64,000 bases of DNA from Streptomyces subrutilus (GTDB taxonomy: Bacteria; Actinomycetota; Actinomycetes; Streptomycetales; Streptomycetaceae): assembly GCF_008704535.1 (NCBI RefSeq), contig NZ_CP023701.1:992001-1056000 (forward strand). Direction: 5' to 3'. Both the position numbers and the translations under genes were made by a program. Below the pieces are notes generated by a model. It worked only from the letters and a program-made list of their open reading frames with translations, did no database searches and was not told the origin of the DNA. Shown here piece after piece: positions 27,601-37,752 of the stretch; position 1 is the first letter of the stretch, and the number at the start of each line of letters is the position of its first letter.

Positions 27601-30600
27601 CGGCGCCGTCGTGCTCGACGTGGAAGTGGGTGTAGTTGAAGAACGTCTCGAAGAGCGGGCTGCCGCCGGAGAGCCGCTGGATCTCGGCGAGCGGGAAGCG
27701 GCGGTGGGCGTGGACCTCCGCCTCCAGGGCGGCGGCGCGGGCCACGAGCGCGCGCCAGCTCAGCCCGGCGGTGTCGACGCGGAAGGGCAGGGTGTTGAGG
27801 AAGGCGCCGACGACCCGGTCCCCGTCGGTCTCCTCGGTGCGTCCGTTGTGGACCACACCGGTGGTGACCTCGTCGGCGCCGGCGAGCAGGGCGGTGACCC
27901 GCAGGTGGGCGGCGAGCAGGACCGTGCGCAGGGAGGTGCCGCAGGCGGCGGCCAGCGCGGTCAGCCGTGCGTGCAGGTCCTCCGGGAGCGGGGCGAGGTG
28001 CCAGGACATCAGGGCCGGGCCGCCGGCCGGCGCGGGCCGGGGCAGCCGGGTGGCGGGGGCGCCGGCGGTCTGACCGGCCCAGAAGGCCCGCTGGTCGGGG
28101 TCGGCCAGGGCGGCGCGTTCGAGGGCGACGAAGGAGGCGAACCGGGAGCGGGGGCCCGCCTCCGGTGACGGCCCGTCGGCGGGGGTGGGGGCGGCGAGCG
28201 CCTCGGTGTAGCAGGCGGCGAGTTCGGTGAGCAGGGAGCGTTCGCTCCAGCCGTCCAGGACGGCGTGGTGCTCGGCGACGAACAGCTGGAGGCGGGTGCC
28301 GGAGAGCCGCTGGACGTGGAAGCGGAGCAGCGGGGCGCGGTCCCAGGCGAACGGGCGGTCGCGCTCGGCGGCGTAGCGGGCGGCGACGGCGGTGCGCTGC
28401 GCGTCGGGGTCGAGTCCGCCGAGGTCCTCGAAGGTGATCTCCGGGCGGGCGTCGCGGTGGACGAGCTGGAGGGGTTCGCCGAACCCGTGGGGGTCGAAGG
28501 AGGTGCGGAGCATCTCGTGCCGGGCGGCGAGGACGGCGACGGTGGTGCGCCAGGCGTCCTCGGACCAGGGCGCCTCGACCAGGTAGGAGGCCACGTTGTG
28601 GTAGACGCGGCCGCCGGCCGACGGGAGGTCGCTGTGGTAGAGCATGCCGGCCTGGAGCCGGGTCATCGGGTAGGCGTCGTCCAGGCCGCCGGGCAGGGCG
28701 GCCCGGTCCTCGGCGGTGAGCAGGGCGAACGGCTCGTACGGGGCCGGCGGTGCGGCCCGGTCGAGGGGGGTGGCGGCGGGGGCCAGCGCGCGGGCCGTCT
28801 GGAGCCGCATGAGGTCGGCGACGGAGAGGGCGAGGCCGCGTTCCCGGGCCCGGGCCAGTACCTGGAGGGAGCGGATGGAGTCGCCGCCGAGTGCGAAGTA
28901 GTTGTCGAGGGCGCCGACCCGGTCGTGCCCGAGCACCTGGGCGAAGACCTCGGTGAGGGCGGTCTCGACGGGACCGCGGGGTGCCTCGTAGCCGGCCGTG
29001 GGGGTGCGGGCGGCGGAGCCGGGGGCGGGCAGCCGGCGGCGGTCGGTCTTGCCGTTGGCGGTGAGCGGGAAGGCGGGGAGGGTGACGAACGCGCCGGGGA
29101 TCATGTAGCCGGGCAGTCGGCGCGCGAGGTGGGTGCGCATCTCCTCCACGGTGGGCCCGGCGCCGTCCGCCGCGCCCGGCACGGCCAGGTAGCCGACGAG
29201 GACGTCGGCGCCGGACGGGTCGGGGGCGACGAGCGCGACCGCCGCGTCGACGAGGGGATGCGCGGCGAGGGCGGCCTCGACCTCGCCCAGTTCGATGCGG
29301 AACCCGCGGAGCTTGACCTGGTGGTCGATGCGGCCGAGGTACTCCAGGTCGCCGTCGGGCAGGGCCCGGGCCAGGTCCCCGGTGCGGTAGAGCCGCTCGC
29401 CTGCCGGGAGGCCGGCGGGGGCGTCGGCGGGCGCTCCGGGGGCGTCGGCGCCGATGCCGGACGGGAAGCGCTCGGCGGTGAGTTCGGGGCGGCGCAGGTA
29501 GCCGCGGGCCAGACCGGCGCCGGCGACGTACAGCTCGCCCACGGCGCCGCGCGGGACGGTGCGGCCGCGCGCGTCGAGCAGGTGCAGCCGCAGGTCGGGA
29601 ATGGGGGCGCCGATGACGCTGCCCCGGCCCTCGGCGGCGTCGCGGGCGGTGAGCGGCCGGTAGGTGACGTGCACGGTGGTCTCGGTGATGCCGTACATGT
29701 TGACCAGGCGGGGCGCGGTGTCACCGTGCCGGGCGAACCAGCCGGCGAGGGCTGCCACGTCCAGGGCCTCGCCGCCGAAGACGACGTGCCGCAGGCTCGG
29801 TCCGGCTCCGGCGGGGCCGGCCGTGCGGTGGTGTTCCTCGTCGGCCCGGGAGAGCTGGTAGAAGGCGGACGGCGTCTGGTTGAGGACGGTGACCCGCTCG
29901 GTGCGCAGCAGCCGGTGGAACTCCTCGGGCGAGCGGCTGGTGGCGTACGGGACGACGACGAGCCGGCCGCCGTGGGCGAGCGCGCCCCACAGCTCCCAGA
30001 CGGAGAAGTCGAAGGCGATGGAGTGGAAGAGGGTCCACACGTCGCCGGGCCCGAAGCCGAACCAGTGGTCGGTGGCGGAGAAGAGCCGGGTGATGTTGGC
30101 GTGGGGCACGAGGGTGCCCTTGGGCAGGCCGGTGGAGCCGGAGGTGTAGATGACGTACGCCAGGTGGTCCGGGGTCACGCCGGAGTCGGGGGCGGTGTCG
30201 GGCTCGGCGGCGAGGAGCGCGGCGTCGGCCGACAGGTCGACGGAGCGCAGGCCGGGGGCGTCCCACAGGGCGCGGGTGTCCGTGGTGCCGACGACGTGGT
30301 GCAGCCGGGCGTCGCCGATGATGTGGCGCAGCCGTTCGGCGGGGTTGTCGGGGTCGAGCGGCAGGTAGGCGCCGCCGGCCTTGAGGATGCCGAGGAGGCC
30401 GACGACGAGGTCGGCGGAGCGGGGCAGGCAGAGGCCGACGAGCGTGTCGCGACCGACGCCCAGGGCGCGCAGCCGGTGGGCGAGCCGGTTGGCCCGGGCG
30501 TCGAGTTCGCGGTAGGTGAGGGTGGTGCCCTCGTGGACCAGGGCGACGGCGTCGGGGGTGCGGGCGGCGTGTGCGGCGAAGGCCTCGTGGACGCAGCCGG

Positions 30601-32038
30601 CCGCCGGCCCGGGGCCCTGCTGCCGGGAGGCGCGGTCGGGGAGCGGTGAGCCGGTGCCGCGCCGCTCGTCGGGGGCGAGCATGGGCAGTCGGCTGAGCGG
30701 CAGTTCGGGGTCGGCGGTGGCGGCGGCCAGCAGCCGGGTGTAGTGGCGGCCGAACCGCTCGATGGTGGCGGCCTCGAACAGGTCGGCGCGGTATTCCAGT
30801 CGGCAGCTCAGGCCGCCGCCGGCGCGCACCACGTCGAAGGTGAGGTCGAACTTGGCGGTGCCTGCGGGCCCGTCGAGCAGCCGGGCGCGCGGGCCGGGCA
30901 GGCCGGCGGTCATGCCGTCCTCGTCGTGCATCCCGAACATGGCGTGGAAGAGGGTCGCGTCGGCGCCGGTGCGCCCGGGGGTGAGGTGCTCGACGACCTG
31001 TTCGTAGGGGAGGTCCTGGTGGTCCTGGGCGTCCAGGACGGTGTCGCGCACCCGCTCCAGGTGGGTCCGGAAGTCCGGGTCGTCGGAGAGGTCGGCGCGG
31101 ATGACCAGGGTGTTGACGAACAGGCCGACGGTGTCCTGGAACTCCTTGCGGTTGCGGTTGGCCACCGGGGTGCCGACGAGGACGTCGTCGGTGCCCGTGT
31201 ACCGGCCCAGGACGCTCTGGAAGGCCGCCAGCAGCACCGTGTAGGGGGTGCTGCGGGTGGCGCGGCCGAGCCGTTCGACGCGGTCGGCCACGTCGGCGGG
31301 CAGGTCGAAGGCGTGCAGCCCCGCGGCGGCGCGGGCCGGCCCGTCGGCCGGCCTGCGGTCGCGGGGCAGCGGGGCGTCGGGCAGTTCCCCGCCGAGCCGG
31401 CGCGCCCAGTGGTCGAGCTGGCGGCGGGCGGCGGGGCCTTCGAGCCATTCCTCCTGCCAGTCGGAGAAGTCCGCGTACTGGTACTCCGGGGCCTCCTGGG
31501 ACACCGGGCGCGCGGAGCCCTCCCGGGGCGCGGCGCCGGTGCGCTGGGCGTACTCGGCGAGCAGTTCGCGCACGAGGACGCCCACCGACCAGCCGTCGGC
31601 GACGATGTGGTGCATGGCCAGGGCGAGGACGGCGCCGCCGGGGGTGTGCAGCAGGGCGGCCCGGAAGAGGGGGCCGTGCTCCAGGTCGAAGGGGCGGTGG
31701 TGCTCGGCGGCGGTCCACTCCTCGACGTCCGCGTCCCCGTGGGCCGTCGCGACGGACCAGGTGAGCGCGGCCGCCGTGTCGACGTGCTGCCACAGCTCGC
31801 CGCCGCGCAGGACGAAGCGGGTGCGCAGCGCCTCGTGCCGGTCCAGCAGGCCCTGGGCACAGGTGCGGAGCGCGTCGGCGTCCACCGGGCCTTCGAGGGC
31901 GTAGAAGACGGGCATGTGGTAGGTGGGCCGGCCCTCCTCCATCTGCTGGAGGAAGTACATCCGCTGCTGGGCTCGCGATGCGCGGAACGCGCTGAACGAC
32001 GACTCGGCAGGGCGGTCGATCGGATCGTGACTGGCCAA
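24653..32038 (-). CDS. NRPS C-A-T-C-A-T-TE, predicted to add Thr then Ser and release
   Basis: 2461 residues. Order: condensation (HHIVADG near 142), adenylation ([10 protein letters not shown] near 630, [11 protein letters not shown] near 780), carrier ([10 protein letters not shown] near 1049), condensation (HHAVLDG near 1256), adenylation ([10 protein letters not shown] near 1730, [11 protein letters not shown]), carrier (GGHSID near 2117), thioesterase (GWSFGG near 2270, DHYGL near the end). Pockets by alignment to GrsA: first D-F-W-N-V-G-M-V-H, matching threonine (DFWNIGMVHK); second D-V-W-H-V-S-L-V-D, matching serine (DVWHLSLIDK). The gene is transcribed first in the operon yet carries the release domain, so gene order is not collinear with assembly. 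Its N-terminal C domain needs an upstream donor, probably a C-A-T protein of the same operon. Confidence 0.95.
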   Translation of the reverse strand: MASHDPIDRPAESSFSAFRASRAQQRMYFLQQMEEGRPTYHMPVFYALEGPVDADALRTCAQGLLDRHEALRTRFVLRGGELWQHVDTAAALTWSVATAHGDADVEEWTAAEHHRPFDLEHGPLFRAALLHTPGGAVLALAMHHIVADGWSVGVLVRELLAEYAQRTGAAPREGSARPVSQEAPEYQYADFSDWQEEWLEGPAARRQLDHWARRLGGELPDAPLPRDRRPADGPARAAAGLHAFDLPADVADRVERLGRATRSTPYTVLLAAFQSVLGRYTGTDDVLVGTPVANRNRKEFQDTVGLFVNTLVIRADLSDDPDFRTHLERVRDTVLDAQDHQDLPYEQVVEHLTPGRTGADATLFHAMFGMHDEDGMTAGLPGPRARLLDGPAGTAKFDLTFDVVRAGGGLSCRLEYRADLFEAATIERFGRHYTRLLAAATADPELPLSRLPMLAPDERRGTGSPLPDRASRQQGPGPAAGCVHEAFAAHAARTPDAVALVHEGTTLTYRELDARANRLAHRLRALGVGRDTLVGLCLPRSADLVVGLLGILKAGGAYLPLDPDNPAERLRHIIGDARLHHVVGTTDTRALWDAPGLRSVDLSADAALLAAEPDTAPDSGVTPDHLAYVIYTSGSTGLPKGTLVPHANITRLFSATDHWFGFGPGDVWTLFHSIAFDFSVWELWGALAHGGRLVVVPYATSRSPEEFHRLLRTERVTVLNQTPSAFYQLSRADEEHHRTAGPAGAGPSLRHVVFGGEALDVAALAGWFARHGDTAPRLVNMYGITETTVHVTYRPLTARDAAEGRGSVIGAPIPDLRLHLLDARGRTVPRGAVGELYVAGAGLARGYLRRPELTAERFPSGIGADAPGAPADAPAGLPAGERLYRTGDLARALPDGDLEYLGRIDHQVKLRGFRIELGEVEAALAAHPLVDAAVALVAPDPSGADVLVGYLAVPGAADGAGPTVEEMRTHLARRLPGYMIPGAFVTLPAFPLTANGKTDRRRLPAPGSAARTPTAGYEAPRGPVETALTEVFAQVLGHDRVGALDNYFALGGDSIRSLQVLARARERGLALSVADLMRLQTARALAPAATPLDRAAPPAPYEPFALLTAEDRAALPGGLDDAYPMTRLQAGMLYHSDLPSAGGRVYHNVASYLVEAPWSEDAWRTTVAVLAARHEMLRTSFDPHGFGEPLQLVHRDARPEITFEDLGGLDPDAQRTAVAARYAAERDRPFAWDRAPLLRFHVQRLSGTRLQLFVAEHHAVLDGWSERSLLTELAACYTEALAAPTPADGPSPEAGPRSRFASFVALERAALADPDQRAFWAGQTAGAPATRLPRPAPAGGPALMSWHLAPLPEDLHARLTALAAACGTSLRTVLLAAHLRVTALLAGADEVTTGVVHNGRTEETDGDRVVGAFLNTLPFRVDTAGLSWRALVARAAALEAEVHAHRRFPLAEIQRLSGGSPLFETFFNYTHFHVEHDGAAEGAFTVLEETGEAGTDFAFGAEFSRTPDGSLLELGLRYDAAQFTADQIGAAHASYTAALRDLAEAPDRDCGAADLLSEAEHRRYADWNDTAAAYPRPHVLTALVDEQRDRTPDAPAVRFEGAELTYRELDAAAERIGAALRERGAGPGTFVGLLLERSLTLPAVLLAVLKSGAAYVPLDPEHPAPRVRSLLAEAGIGLVVADGAWARRLAGSDVTVVRPDETPAAPAPATGPGPGPGPGPGPADPAYMIFTSGSTGKPKGVVVSHRAIANRLLWMQEEYGLTPGERVLHKTPYTFDVSVWELFWPLLTGATLVLARPGGQRDPGYLGDLIREEGATTVHFVPSMLSVFLDDPAATAAASGLTRVVCSGEALPYEVQRRFFERLPGVELHNLYGPTEAAVDVTYWQCLPDAGDTVPIGRPIANMRTHVLDRRLAEVPLGVTGELYLEGVGLADGYHGRPDLTAERFVGHTGPDGATRRLYRTGDLARHRPDGALEYAGRTDHQLKIRGFRVEPGEIEAVLAEHPAVRDCAVLPRGARLVGYVVPDTAAGAAPEPAELARHARERLPEYMVPSAWVRLADLPLTANGKLDRAALPDPDPAERRGAAEPAPPRDALEARLAGIWEQLLGAGPVGVHDDFFDSGGHSIDALRLIGRVNQAFGERLAVSAVMEHPTVARQAAVLRARHGAAAPDPLVRIQPEGALDPLFLVHPIGGNVFCYRALAAELGTDRPVYGLTAPGLSAPDGSDAPDAPDAPGQVDAAAAGPGTVAELAAAHLATLRRHRPHGPYHLAGWSFGGLLAHEMAVQLHAAGEEVASLTLLDTAHPAPDRVPADEAELLEWFHEDLARSAGFDPPQEAAAALRDALRAAGDTGARLAVLAERVERDGFAPGLDPRDLARHYAVFRTGILAAARHRPAAAPCPAVFVQSVTGAEERAADRWAERSPAGLTRHDAPTDHYGLMRPPHVAEVAAVLRASLSGAGADHR
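26872..26912. repeat. GGGCCT tandem repeat inside NRPS
   Basis: Four to five copies of the hexamer GGGCCT, ending in a GGGCCC variant. On the minus strand it encodes a Gly-Pro linker ([10 protein letters not shown]) just before the A3 core of the Ser adenylation domain. A slippage-prone, in-frame linker. Confidence 0.8.
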
Positions 32039-32271
32039 GACAACTCCCTCGGCGCCGCACCGGTACCCGGCGCGCGGCGCATGCTCCCGCTTGCTTGCAC
32101 GTCCAGCGTATGAACGGCGCGGATCGGGTTGAAGTCACCTGTTCCAGGTCCCGGATTCACGTGACACGGGGGCGCGAGGGGGGCGGTGCAGCGCCGTCGG
32201 CCCGCGCCGGTGGCGCCCCGGGCCCGGGTGCCGGGGCCCGGGCCGGGGCACGCGGGTCGGGGTCAGGCGGG
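32039..32271. promoter_or_regulatory. Upstream region of the minus-strand NRPS operon
   Basis: 233 bp upstream of the C-A-T-C-A-T-TE start, so the operon promoter should lie here. A weak candidate on the minus strand is TTCAAC (32128-32133) and TACGCT (32105-32110) with a 17-bp spacer. No iron box is seen, which argues against direct iron control. The right part is GC-rich sequence after the epoxide hydrolase stop. Confidence 0.35.
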
Positions 32272-33267
32272 TCAGGGGGACGCGGGGAGGGCGGGCAGTG
32301 TGGCGAGCCAGTCGGTCAGCAGGCGGTTGGTCTCGTCGGGCCGTTCCTGCTGGATCCAGTGGCCGCAGCCGTCGAGGAGGTGCGCGGCGGACAGGCCGGG
32401 CAGGGTGGTCGGGTACGCCTCGATCGCGTCGGCCAGCCAGGTCGTGGAGGCGTCGCGGGCCCCGCCCGCGAACAGCGAGGGCTGGCGGAGCGGGGCGCCG
32501 GCGTGGCCCGCGAGGTCCACCCAGTCGCGGTCCATGTTCCGGTAGCGGTTGAGGGCGCCGGTCAGGCCGGTGCGTTCGAACTCACCGGCGTAGAAGTCGA
32601 GGTCGTCCTCGCCGAGCCAGGCGGGCAGCCGGCCGGCCGGGAACCGGTCGCGCATGGTCCCGCCGGGGGCGACGAAGTGCGGGTCGGGGGAGCCCGGTTC
32701 GGCCATGGTGTCGCCGGACAGGGCCGCGTAGAGGCCGGCCAGCCAGCCGCGGACGTCGGGCTCGATCTCCGCCTCGGCCCGTCCGGGCCGCTGGAAGTAG
32801 GAGACGTACAGCTCCTCCGGGCCGCCCATCCCCGCGAAGACCTCGCTGGGCCGCGGGCCGCCCGGCGGGGTGTAGGGCACGCTCAGCAGGCCCACCGCGC
32901 GGAACACCTCGGGCCGCAGCAGGGCGGAGGCGGCGGCGATGTTGGCGCCCCAGTCGTGTCCGACGACCACGGCGGTCCGCTCGCCGAGGGCCTCCACGAC
33001 GGCGGCGTTGTCGGCGACGTGGTCGAGCATCCGGTAGGCGTCCGGCTCGGCGGGCCGGGACGAACGCCCGTAGCCCCGGACGTCGATGGCCGCCGCCCGG
33101 AACCCGGCGGCGGCCAGCGCGGGCAGTTGGTGGCGCCAGGAGTACCAGGACTCGGGGAACCCGTGCACGAGCAGCACGAGGGGCCCTTCGCCCTGCTCCA
33201 CCAGGTGGATGCGGCCCGCGGGCGAGGGGACCGTGCGGTGGAGGGCGGCGGGGGGGTGCTGCGGCAT
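32272..33267 (-). CDS. Alpha/beta hydrolase, epoxide hydrolase type
   Basis: 331 residues from ATG 33267. Typical epoxide hydrolase pattern: oxyanion motif HGFPESWYSWRHQ, YGRSSRP, nucleophile elbow VVGHDWGA with Asp near 104, and a C-terminal DGCGHWIQQERPDE carrying the catalytic His. These enzymes open epoxides with water; haloalkane dehalogenases share much of the pattern, but HGFPES and GHDWGA favour epoxide hydrolase. It lies upstream of the NRPS operon on the same strand, separated by 233 bp. There is no clear link to the cluster and it is probably a housekeeping or detoxification gene. Confidence 0.88.
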   Translation of the reverse strand: MPQHPPAALHRTVPSPAGRIHLVEQGEGPLVLLVHGFPESWYSWRHQLPALAAAGFRAAAIDVRGYGRSSRPAEPDAYRMLDHVADNAAVVEALGERTAVVVGHDWGANIAAASALLRPEVFRAVGLLSVPYTPPGGPRPSEVFAGMGGPEELYVSYFQRPGRAEAEIEPDVRGWLAGLYAALSGDTMAEPGSPDPHFVAPGGTMRDRFPAGRLPAWLGEDDLDFYAGEFERTGLTGALNRYRNMDRDWVDLAGHAGAPLRQPSLFAGGARDASTTWLADAIEAYPTTLPGLSAAHLLDGCGHWIQQERPDETNRLLTDWLATLPALPASP

Positions 33268-33574
33268 GGGTACTCCCGGTGGCGGTCGTGGGCGGGCCGA
33301 CGGTCGTGGCGGCCCGGGCCCGTGGGGCCGCCCCGGCCGGGGCGGCCCGCCCAGCCTGCCGCGCCCGCGCCCCCTCCCGCGAGCCGTGTTGCCACTCCGG
33401 CAAACCGGTGCGGGGGACGGGACGGGCCGGGGGTGCCCGGCCGGGCCGGGCCAAGTCGATCCGGTGCGGGCCCCGTTGGGCCGCCGTCCGGTACGACCGA
33501 GGTCGCAGCCGTCGTGCGACTTCGGGGGGACGCCACGGGACGGGCGCCGACCCGACGATGGCCGGGTGAATCCG
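33268..33574. promoter_or_regulatory. Divergent intergenic region (307 bp)
   Basis: Control region between the divergent epoxide hydrolase and lipase-like genes, very GC-rich. It holds a small inverted repeat TTGCC-ACTCC-GGCAA (33390-33404). No gene or convincing -10/-35 pair is seen. Confidence 0.4.
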
Positions 33575-35029
33575 ATGGACGTCGTACCTCCGTTGTCTCC
33601 CGTGGAAGTCCTCCTGGTGGCGAGCACCGTCACCCTGGCCCTGGCGCGGTGGTCGCCGCCCCGGTTGCGGCGGCCGGCGGCGCCGGCGGCGGCCGGCGCC
33701 GTCGTGGTGTCGGCGGTGGCGCTCTGGGTGACCGGGGCGCGCTGGCAGATGCTGCCGGTGCTGGTGGCGGCCGCCGCCGTGCTCCCCTGGGTCGTGGTGC
33801 CGCTGGTACGGGGGCGCGGCGGCCGGCCGACGCGCCGGGTCCGCCGACGGTACGCCCTCCCGGGGACCGTGGCCTGCCTCGCCCTGATCGCGGCGGGCCC
33901 GCTGGCGGTCTGGGCCCTGCCGACACCGGTGTTCCCCGCGCCTACGGGCGACTTCGCGGTGGGTACCGAGGTGGTGCAGCTGACCGACCCGGAGCGGCAG
34001 GAGCCCGCCACGGCCGACCCCGGGGACCGGCGGACCGTCGTGGCCCAGTTCTGGTACCCCGCGCGGCGGGACCCGGCCGGGCCCGCTCCCGCCCGCTACC
34101 TCGGGCGCACCGAGCGGGAGGCCCGTACGGTCGCCGACGGCCTCGCGGACTACGCGGGCGTGCCCGGCCTGCTGCTCGACGGGCTGCCCCGGGCCCGCTC
34201 GCACGCGGTGCCCGGCCTGCCGGTGGCCGGCGGGCGGGAGCGGTTCCCGGTGGTGCTGTTCTCCCCCGGGCTGGGCGGCGTGCGCACCCAGAACACGGCC
34301 TGGGCGGAGGAACTGGCCAGCCGGGGCTACGTCGTCGTGGGGCTCGACCACCCCTACGACTCGGCGGCGGTGGTGCTCGACGACGGCCGTACGGTCCGCA
34401 CCCGGGTCTCCGCCTCGGGCGACGCGGTCGAGGACGAGCGGCGGGCGGCCGAGTGGACGGCGACCCGGGCGGCGGACCTCCGCTCCGTGCTCACCGCGCT
34501 GGGCCGCATCGACACCGGCGGCTTCCCCGGACCGCTCGCGCAACGGCTCGCCGGACGGCTCGACACCGGCCGGGTCGCGGCCACCGGGCACTCGCTGGGC
34601 GGGGCCGCGGCCCTGCTGGCGGCACGCCTGGACACCCGCTTCTCGGCCGTGATCGACCTGGACGGCTACCCGCACGGGCCGGAGCCGGCCCCCTACCCGC
34701 AGCCGCTGCTCGCGCTCACCCAGGCCATCGGCCCGGACACCGACCCGGACTACATCCCCCGGCTGACCCGGGTCCTCGAACTCGGCGCGTCGCGGAACTA
34801 CCGGCTGACCGTCCCCGGCGCGGCGCACCTGACCTTCACCGACGCGCCGCTCTACCTGCCCCCGCTGGCCTCGCTCACCGGGACCGGGGGCCGCACGGAG
34901 GGGCCGCGGCTGACCGCCGCCGCCAGCGTCGCCTTCCTCGACCACGTCCTGCGCGGCGCACCGCGGGACCCGGCCGCCGCCCTGGCCTCGTACGGCGAGC
35001 TCACCGTGTACGGGGGTGCGGGCCGCTGA
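33575..35029 (+). CDS. PAF-acetylhydrolase-like lipase with N-terminal membrane segments
   Basis: 484 residues from ATG 33575 (an in-frame GTG lies 9 bases earlier). The N-terminus has three hydrophobic segments (VEVLLVASTVTLAL, AAGAVVVSAVALWV, LPVLVAAAAVLPWV) and a fourth near TVACLALIAAGPLAVWAL. The rest is an alpha/beta hydrolase of the platelet-activating-factor acetylhydrolase group: RRTVVAQFWYPA, PVVLFSPGLGG, GYVVVGLDHPY, nucleophile elbow ATGHSLGGAAAL with Ser near 339, and PGAAHLTFTDAP with the catalytic His. Probably a membrane-anchored extracytoplasmic esterase. It ends before a strong terminator. Confidence 0.87.
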   Translation: MDVVPPLSPVEVLLVASTVTLALARWSPPRLRRPAAPAAAGAVVVSAVALWVTGARWQMLPVLVAAAAVLPWVVVPLVRGRGGRPTRRVRRRYALPGTVACLALIAAGPLAVWALPTPVFPAPTGDFAVGTEVVQLTDPERQEPATADPGDRRTVVAQFWYPARRDPAGPAPARYLGRTEREARTVADGLADYAGVPGLLLDGLPRARSHAVPGLPVAGGRERFPVVLFSPGLGGVRTQNTAWAEELASRGYVVVGLDHPYDSAAVVLDDGRTVRTRVSASGDAVEDERRAAEWTATRAADLRSVLTALGRIDTGGFPGPLAQRLAGRLDTGRVAATGHSLGGAAALLAARLDTRFSAVIDLDGYPHGPEPAPYPQPLLALTQAIGPDTDPDYIPRLTRVLELGASRNYRLTVPGAAHLTFTDAPLYLPPLASLTGTGGRTEGPRLTAAASVAFLDHVLRGAPRDPAAALASYGELTVYGGAGR

Positions 35030-35081
35030 CGGACGGGAACGCGCCGGAGGCCGGCGCCCGCGAACGGTGCCGGCACTCCGG

Positions 35082-35124
35082 CGGGTCCGCCCGCGCCCCC
35101 GGGCCGGGGGCGCGGGCGGACCCG
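35082..35124. terminator. Bidirectional hairpin terminator
   Basis: A perfect 19-bp inverted repeat (35082-35100 with 35106-35124), loop GGGCC. It lies between the convergent lipase (plus) and CBS-domain protein (minus), directly against the latter's stop codon. Confidence 0.8.
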
Positions 35125-36138
35125 TCAGGCGGCCTCCCCGACGAGCTCTTCCAGGACGTCCTCCATGGTGACGAAGCCGACGACGGCGCCGTGCGGCCCG
35201 GTGACGGCGGCGAGGTGCGTGCCGGCGGTCCGCATGGCGGTCATGGTGTCGTCCAGCGGGGCGTCGCGGTCGACCTCGGTGACGGTGTGCAGCGCGGCGC
35301 GCGGGAAGGGGGCGTCGCGGTCGGCCGCCCCGAGGGCGTCCTTGATGTGCAGGAAGCCCAGGATCTCGCCCGCGTCCCCCGTCACGACCAGGCGGGAGAA
35401 GCCGTGCTCGGCCGCGGTGCGCTCCAGGCCCCGCGGGGTGACGTGGTGGCCGACGCCGACGAACGCGGCGCGCGGGATCATGATCTCGCCGACCGCCCGG
35501 GTGCCGAGCTCCAGGGCGTCCTGGAGGCGCTCGCTGTCCTCGGGGTCGAGCAGCCCCGCGTCGCGGGAGTCCTTGACCAGGCGGGCGAGTTCGTCGTCGG
35601 TGAAGACCGCCGCGACCTCGTCCTTCGGCTCGACCTTCAGCAGCCGCAGCAGCGTGTTGGCGAAGGCGTTGATGCCGAACACGAACGGGCGGAGCGCGCG
35701 GGTGACGGCGACCAGCGGCGGGCCGAGGAGCAGCGCGGTCGGCGCGGGTGCGGCGAGCGCGATGTTCTTGGGGACCATCTCGCCGATCAGCATGTGCAGG
35801 TAGGTCGCCGCGGCCAGCGCGATGACGAACGCGATCGGGTGGATCAGCGCCTCGGGGACGCCGATGGCCGCGAAGGGGGGTTCCAGGAGGTGGGCGATGG
35901 CCGGTTCGGCCACGGCGCCCAGGACCAGCGAGGAGACGGTGATGCCGAGCTGGGCCGTGGCCATCATGGCGGAGAGGTGCTGGAGGCCCCACAGGGTGGC
36001 CTTGGCCCGCCGGTTGCCCTTGAGGGCGGCCGGTTCGATCTGGCTGCGGCGGACCGAGATCAGCGCGAACTCGGCGCCGACGAAGAAGGCGTTCGTGATC
36101 AGGGTGAGGGCACCGATCAGCAACTGGACGGCGGTCAT
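35125..36138 (-). CDS. CNNM/CorC-type membrane protein with CBS domains (hemolysin family), second of pair
   Basis: 337 residues. The N-terminal DUF21 membrane part has about four segments (LLIGALTLITNAFFVGAEFA, then LGITVSSLVLGAV, HPIAFVIALAAATYLHMLIG), followed by two CBS domains (GEIMIPRAAFVGVG to EILGFLHIKDALG; LDDTMTAMRTAGTHLAAVT to VVGFVTMEDVLEELVGE). This family is linked to divalent cation, mainly Mg, transport or efflux. It lacks the C-terminal CorC_HlyC domain found in its neighbour. Its ATG overlaps the stop of that gene (ATGA), so the two are translated together and may form a hetero-oligomer. Confidence 0.9.
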   Translation of the reverse strand: MTAVQLLIGALTLITNAFFVGAEFALISVRRSQIEPAALKGNRRAKATLWGLQHLSAMMATAQLGITVSSLVLGAVAEPAIAHLLEPPFAAIGVPEALIHPIAFVIALAAATYLHMLIGEMVPKNIALAAPAPTALLLGPPLVAVTRALRPFVFGINAFANTLLRLLKVEPKDEVAAVFTDDELARLVKDSRDAGLLDPEDSERLQDALELGTRAVGEIMIPRAAFVGVGHHVTPRGLERTAAEHGFSRLVVTGDAGEILGFLHIKDALGAADRDAPFPRAALHTVTEVDRDAPLDDTMTAMRTAGTHLAAVTGPHGAVVGFVTMEDVLEELVGEAA

Positions 36139-37469
36139 CGGTTCTGCTCCGTGTCGGCGTCCTCGCCGGGGGCGGGCGCGGTGATCGAGATCCGGTCGGC
36201 GCGGTGGTGCTCTATGTCGAGCACGGCCAGCTCCCAGCCGTCCACGACCACGTGGTCGCCCTCGACGGGGATGCGCTCCAGGGCGGCGGCGATGAGGCCG
36301 GCGAGGGTCTCGTAGGGACCCTCGGGGGCGTCGAAGCCGATCTCCGCCAGCTCGTCGACGCGGACGCCGCCGTACGCCTCCCAGACGCGGCGGCCGTCCT
36401 CTTCCGGGCCTTCGATGAGGTCGGGGACCTCGGCCGGGTCGTGCTCGTCGCGTACCTCGCCGACGACCTCCTCGACGATGTCCTCGACCGTGGCGACGCC
36501 GGCGGTGCCGCCGTACTCGTCGATGATCACGGCCATGGTGCGGGCCTTGCGCAGGCGCCCGAGCAGGGTGTCGACGGGCAGCGAGTGCGGGACCAGCAGC
36601 GGGGCGGTCATGAGGTCGGTGACCGCGGTCAGGGGCCGCTTGTCCTCGTCGAGGGCCAGGACGTCGCGGATGTGGACGGTGCCGACGACCTCGTCGAGGG
36701 TGTCGCGGTAGACGGGGAACCGGGACAGCCCGGTGGCCAGCGTCAGGTTCGCCGCGTCCGCGGCGGTGGCGTGCGCCTCCAGCGCCCTGACGTCGACGCG
36801 CGGGGTCATGACGTTCTCCGCGGTCAGCTCTGCCAGGTGCAGGGTCTTGACGAACAGCTCGGCGGAGTCGGCCTCGATCGCGCCCTCGCGGGCGGAGTGC
36901 CGGGCCAGCGCGACGAGCTCCTCGGGGGTGCGGGCGGAGGCCAGCTCCTCGGCGGGCTCCAGTCCGAACCGGCGGACGAGGCGGTTGGCGGTGTTGTTGA
37001 GGTGGCGGATCAGCGGGGCGAAGGCGGCGGTGAAGCCGCGCTGCGGGCCGGCGACGACCTTGGCCACGGCCAGCGGCCGGGAGATCGCCCAGTTCTTCGG
37101 GACGAGCTCGCCGACGACCATGAGCACCACGGTGGACAGTGCCACGCCCAGCAGGGTCGCGGTGGTGGGCACGGCCCCGGCGGGCAGGCCGAGGGCCTCC
37201 AGCGGGCCGCGCAGCAGCGCGGACACGGACGGCTCGGCGAGCATGCCGATGACCAGCGAGGTCACCGTGATGCCCAACTGGGCCCCGGAGAGCTGGAAGG
37301 TGAGGCGCTTGGCGGCCTTCAGGGCGCTTTCGGCGCCCCGCTCACCGGCGGCGGCGGCCCGTTCGAGGGTGCTCCGCTCCACCGTGGTGAGGGAGAACTC
37401 GGCGGCGACGAACACCGCGCACGCCAGGGTGAGGGCGAGGGCGAGGAGGAGCAGCAGGATCTCGGTCAC
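36135..37469 (-). CDS. CNNM/CorC-type membrane protein with CBS and CorC_HlyC domains, first of pair
   Basis: 444 residues from a GTG start with GGGGGTGG 5 bases upstream. The DUF21 transmembrane part (EILLLLLALALTLACAVFVA; LGITVTSLVIGML; LSTVVLMVVGELVPKNWA) is followed by a CBS pair (VMTPRVDVRAL to VVGTVHIRDVLAL; LLVPHSLPVDTLL to YGGTAGVATVEDIVEEVVGE). A C-terminal CorC_HlyC domain ends with EGDHVVVDGWELAVLDIEHHRADRI. Role: probable Mg/Co or other divalent cation handling at the cytoplasmic membrane. It is the promoter-proximal gene of a two-gene operon. Confidence 0.92.
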   Translation of the reverse strand: MTEILLLLLALALTLACAVFVAAEFSLTTVERSTLERAAAAGERGAESALKAAKRLTFQLSGAQLGITVTSLVIGMLAEPSVSALLRGPLEALGLPAGAVPTTATLLGVALSTVVLMVVGELVPKNWAISRPLAVAKVVAGPQRGFTAAFAPLIRHLNNTANRLVRRFGLEPAEELASARTPEELVALARHSAREGAIEADSAELFVKTLHLAELTAENVMTPRVDVRALEAHATAADAANLTLATGLSRFPVYRDTLDEVVGTVHIRDVLALDEDKRPLTAVTDLMTAPLLVPHSLPVDTLLGRLRKARTMAVIIDEYGGTAGVATVEDIVEEVVGEVRDEHDPAEVPDLIEGPEEDGRRVWEAYGGVRVDELAEIGFDAPEGPYETLAGLIAAALERIPVEGDHVVVDGWELAVLDIEHHRADRISITAPAPGEDADTEQNR

Positions 37470-37613
37470 CGTGCCACCCCCGCTCCCGGCTCAAGGATCT
37501 TCGGGTAGGGCGTGGCACGGCGTGGACTGGGAGGTTCACCCATTGCGGGTCTGCTGCTCCGTTCGTGTCGGGTGGACCGCGGTGGGGGGTCCGGAGGGCT
37601 GGTGGTTACGGAC

Positions 37614-37642
37614 AGTATCCGCGATCCGATGGTCAAGGGCAA
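37614..37642 (-). promoter_or_regulatory. Possible promoter for the CNNM/CorC pair
   Basis: On the minus strand, TTGCCC and GATACT are separated by 17 bp, about 145 bases upstream of the GTG start. The region 37590-37660 is the least GC-rich stretch between the two neighbouring genes. Confidence 0.3.
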
Positions 37643-37713
37643 GTAAATCCCGCCCGGGGGGCCGTCGGGCGGTGTCGCCCGGATGCCCGGAAACGGCCCC
37701 CGCACACGCTCCG

Positions 37714-37737
37714 GGGCGGGGCCGCGCGGCCCCGCCC
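37714..37737. terminator. Palindromic hairpin after LysR gene
   Basis: A perfect 24-bp palindrome (GC only) 16 bases beyond the LysR stop on the minus strand. As RNA it can fold into about 10 bp with a 4-base loop. Confidence 0.55.
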
Positions 37738-37752
37738 GTGCCGTCGCCCCGA

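Noticed and set aside
22781..28168. 1795-codon plus-strand frame opposite the lyase and NRPS
   Set aside because: Shadow frame without domains, opposite intact lyase and NRPS motifs.
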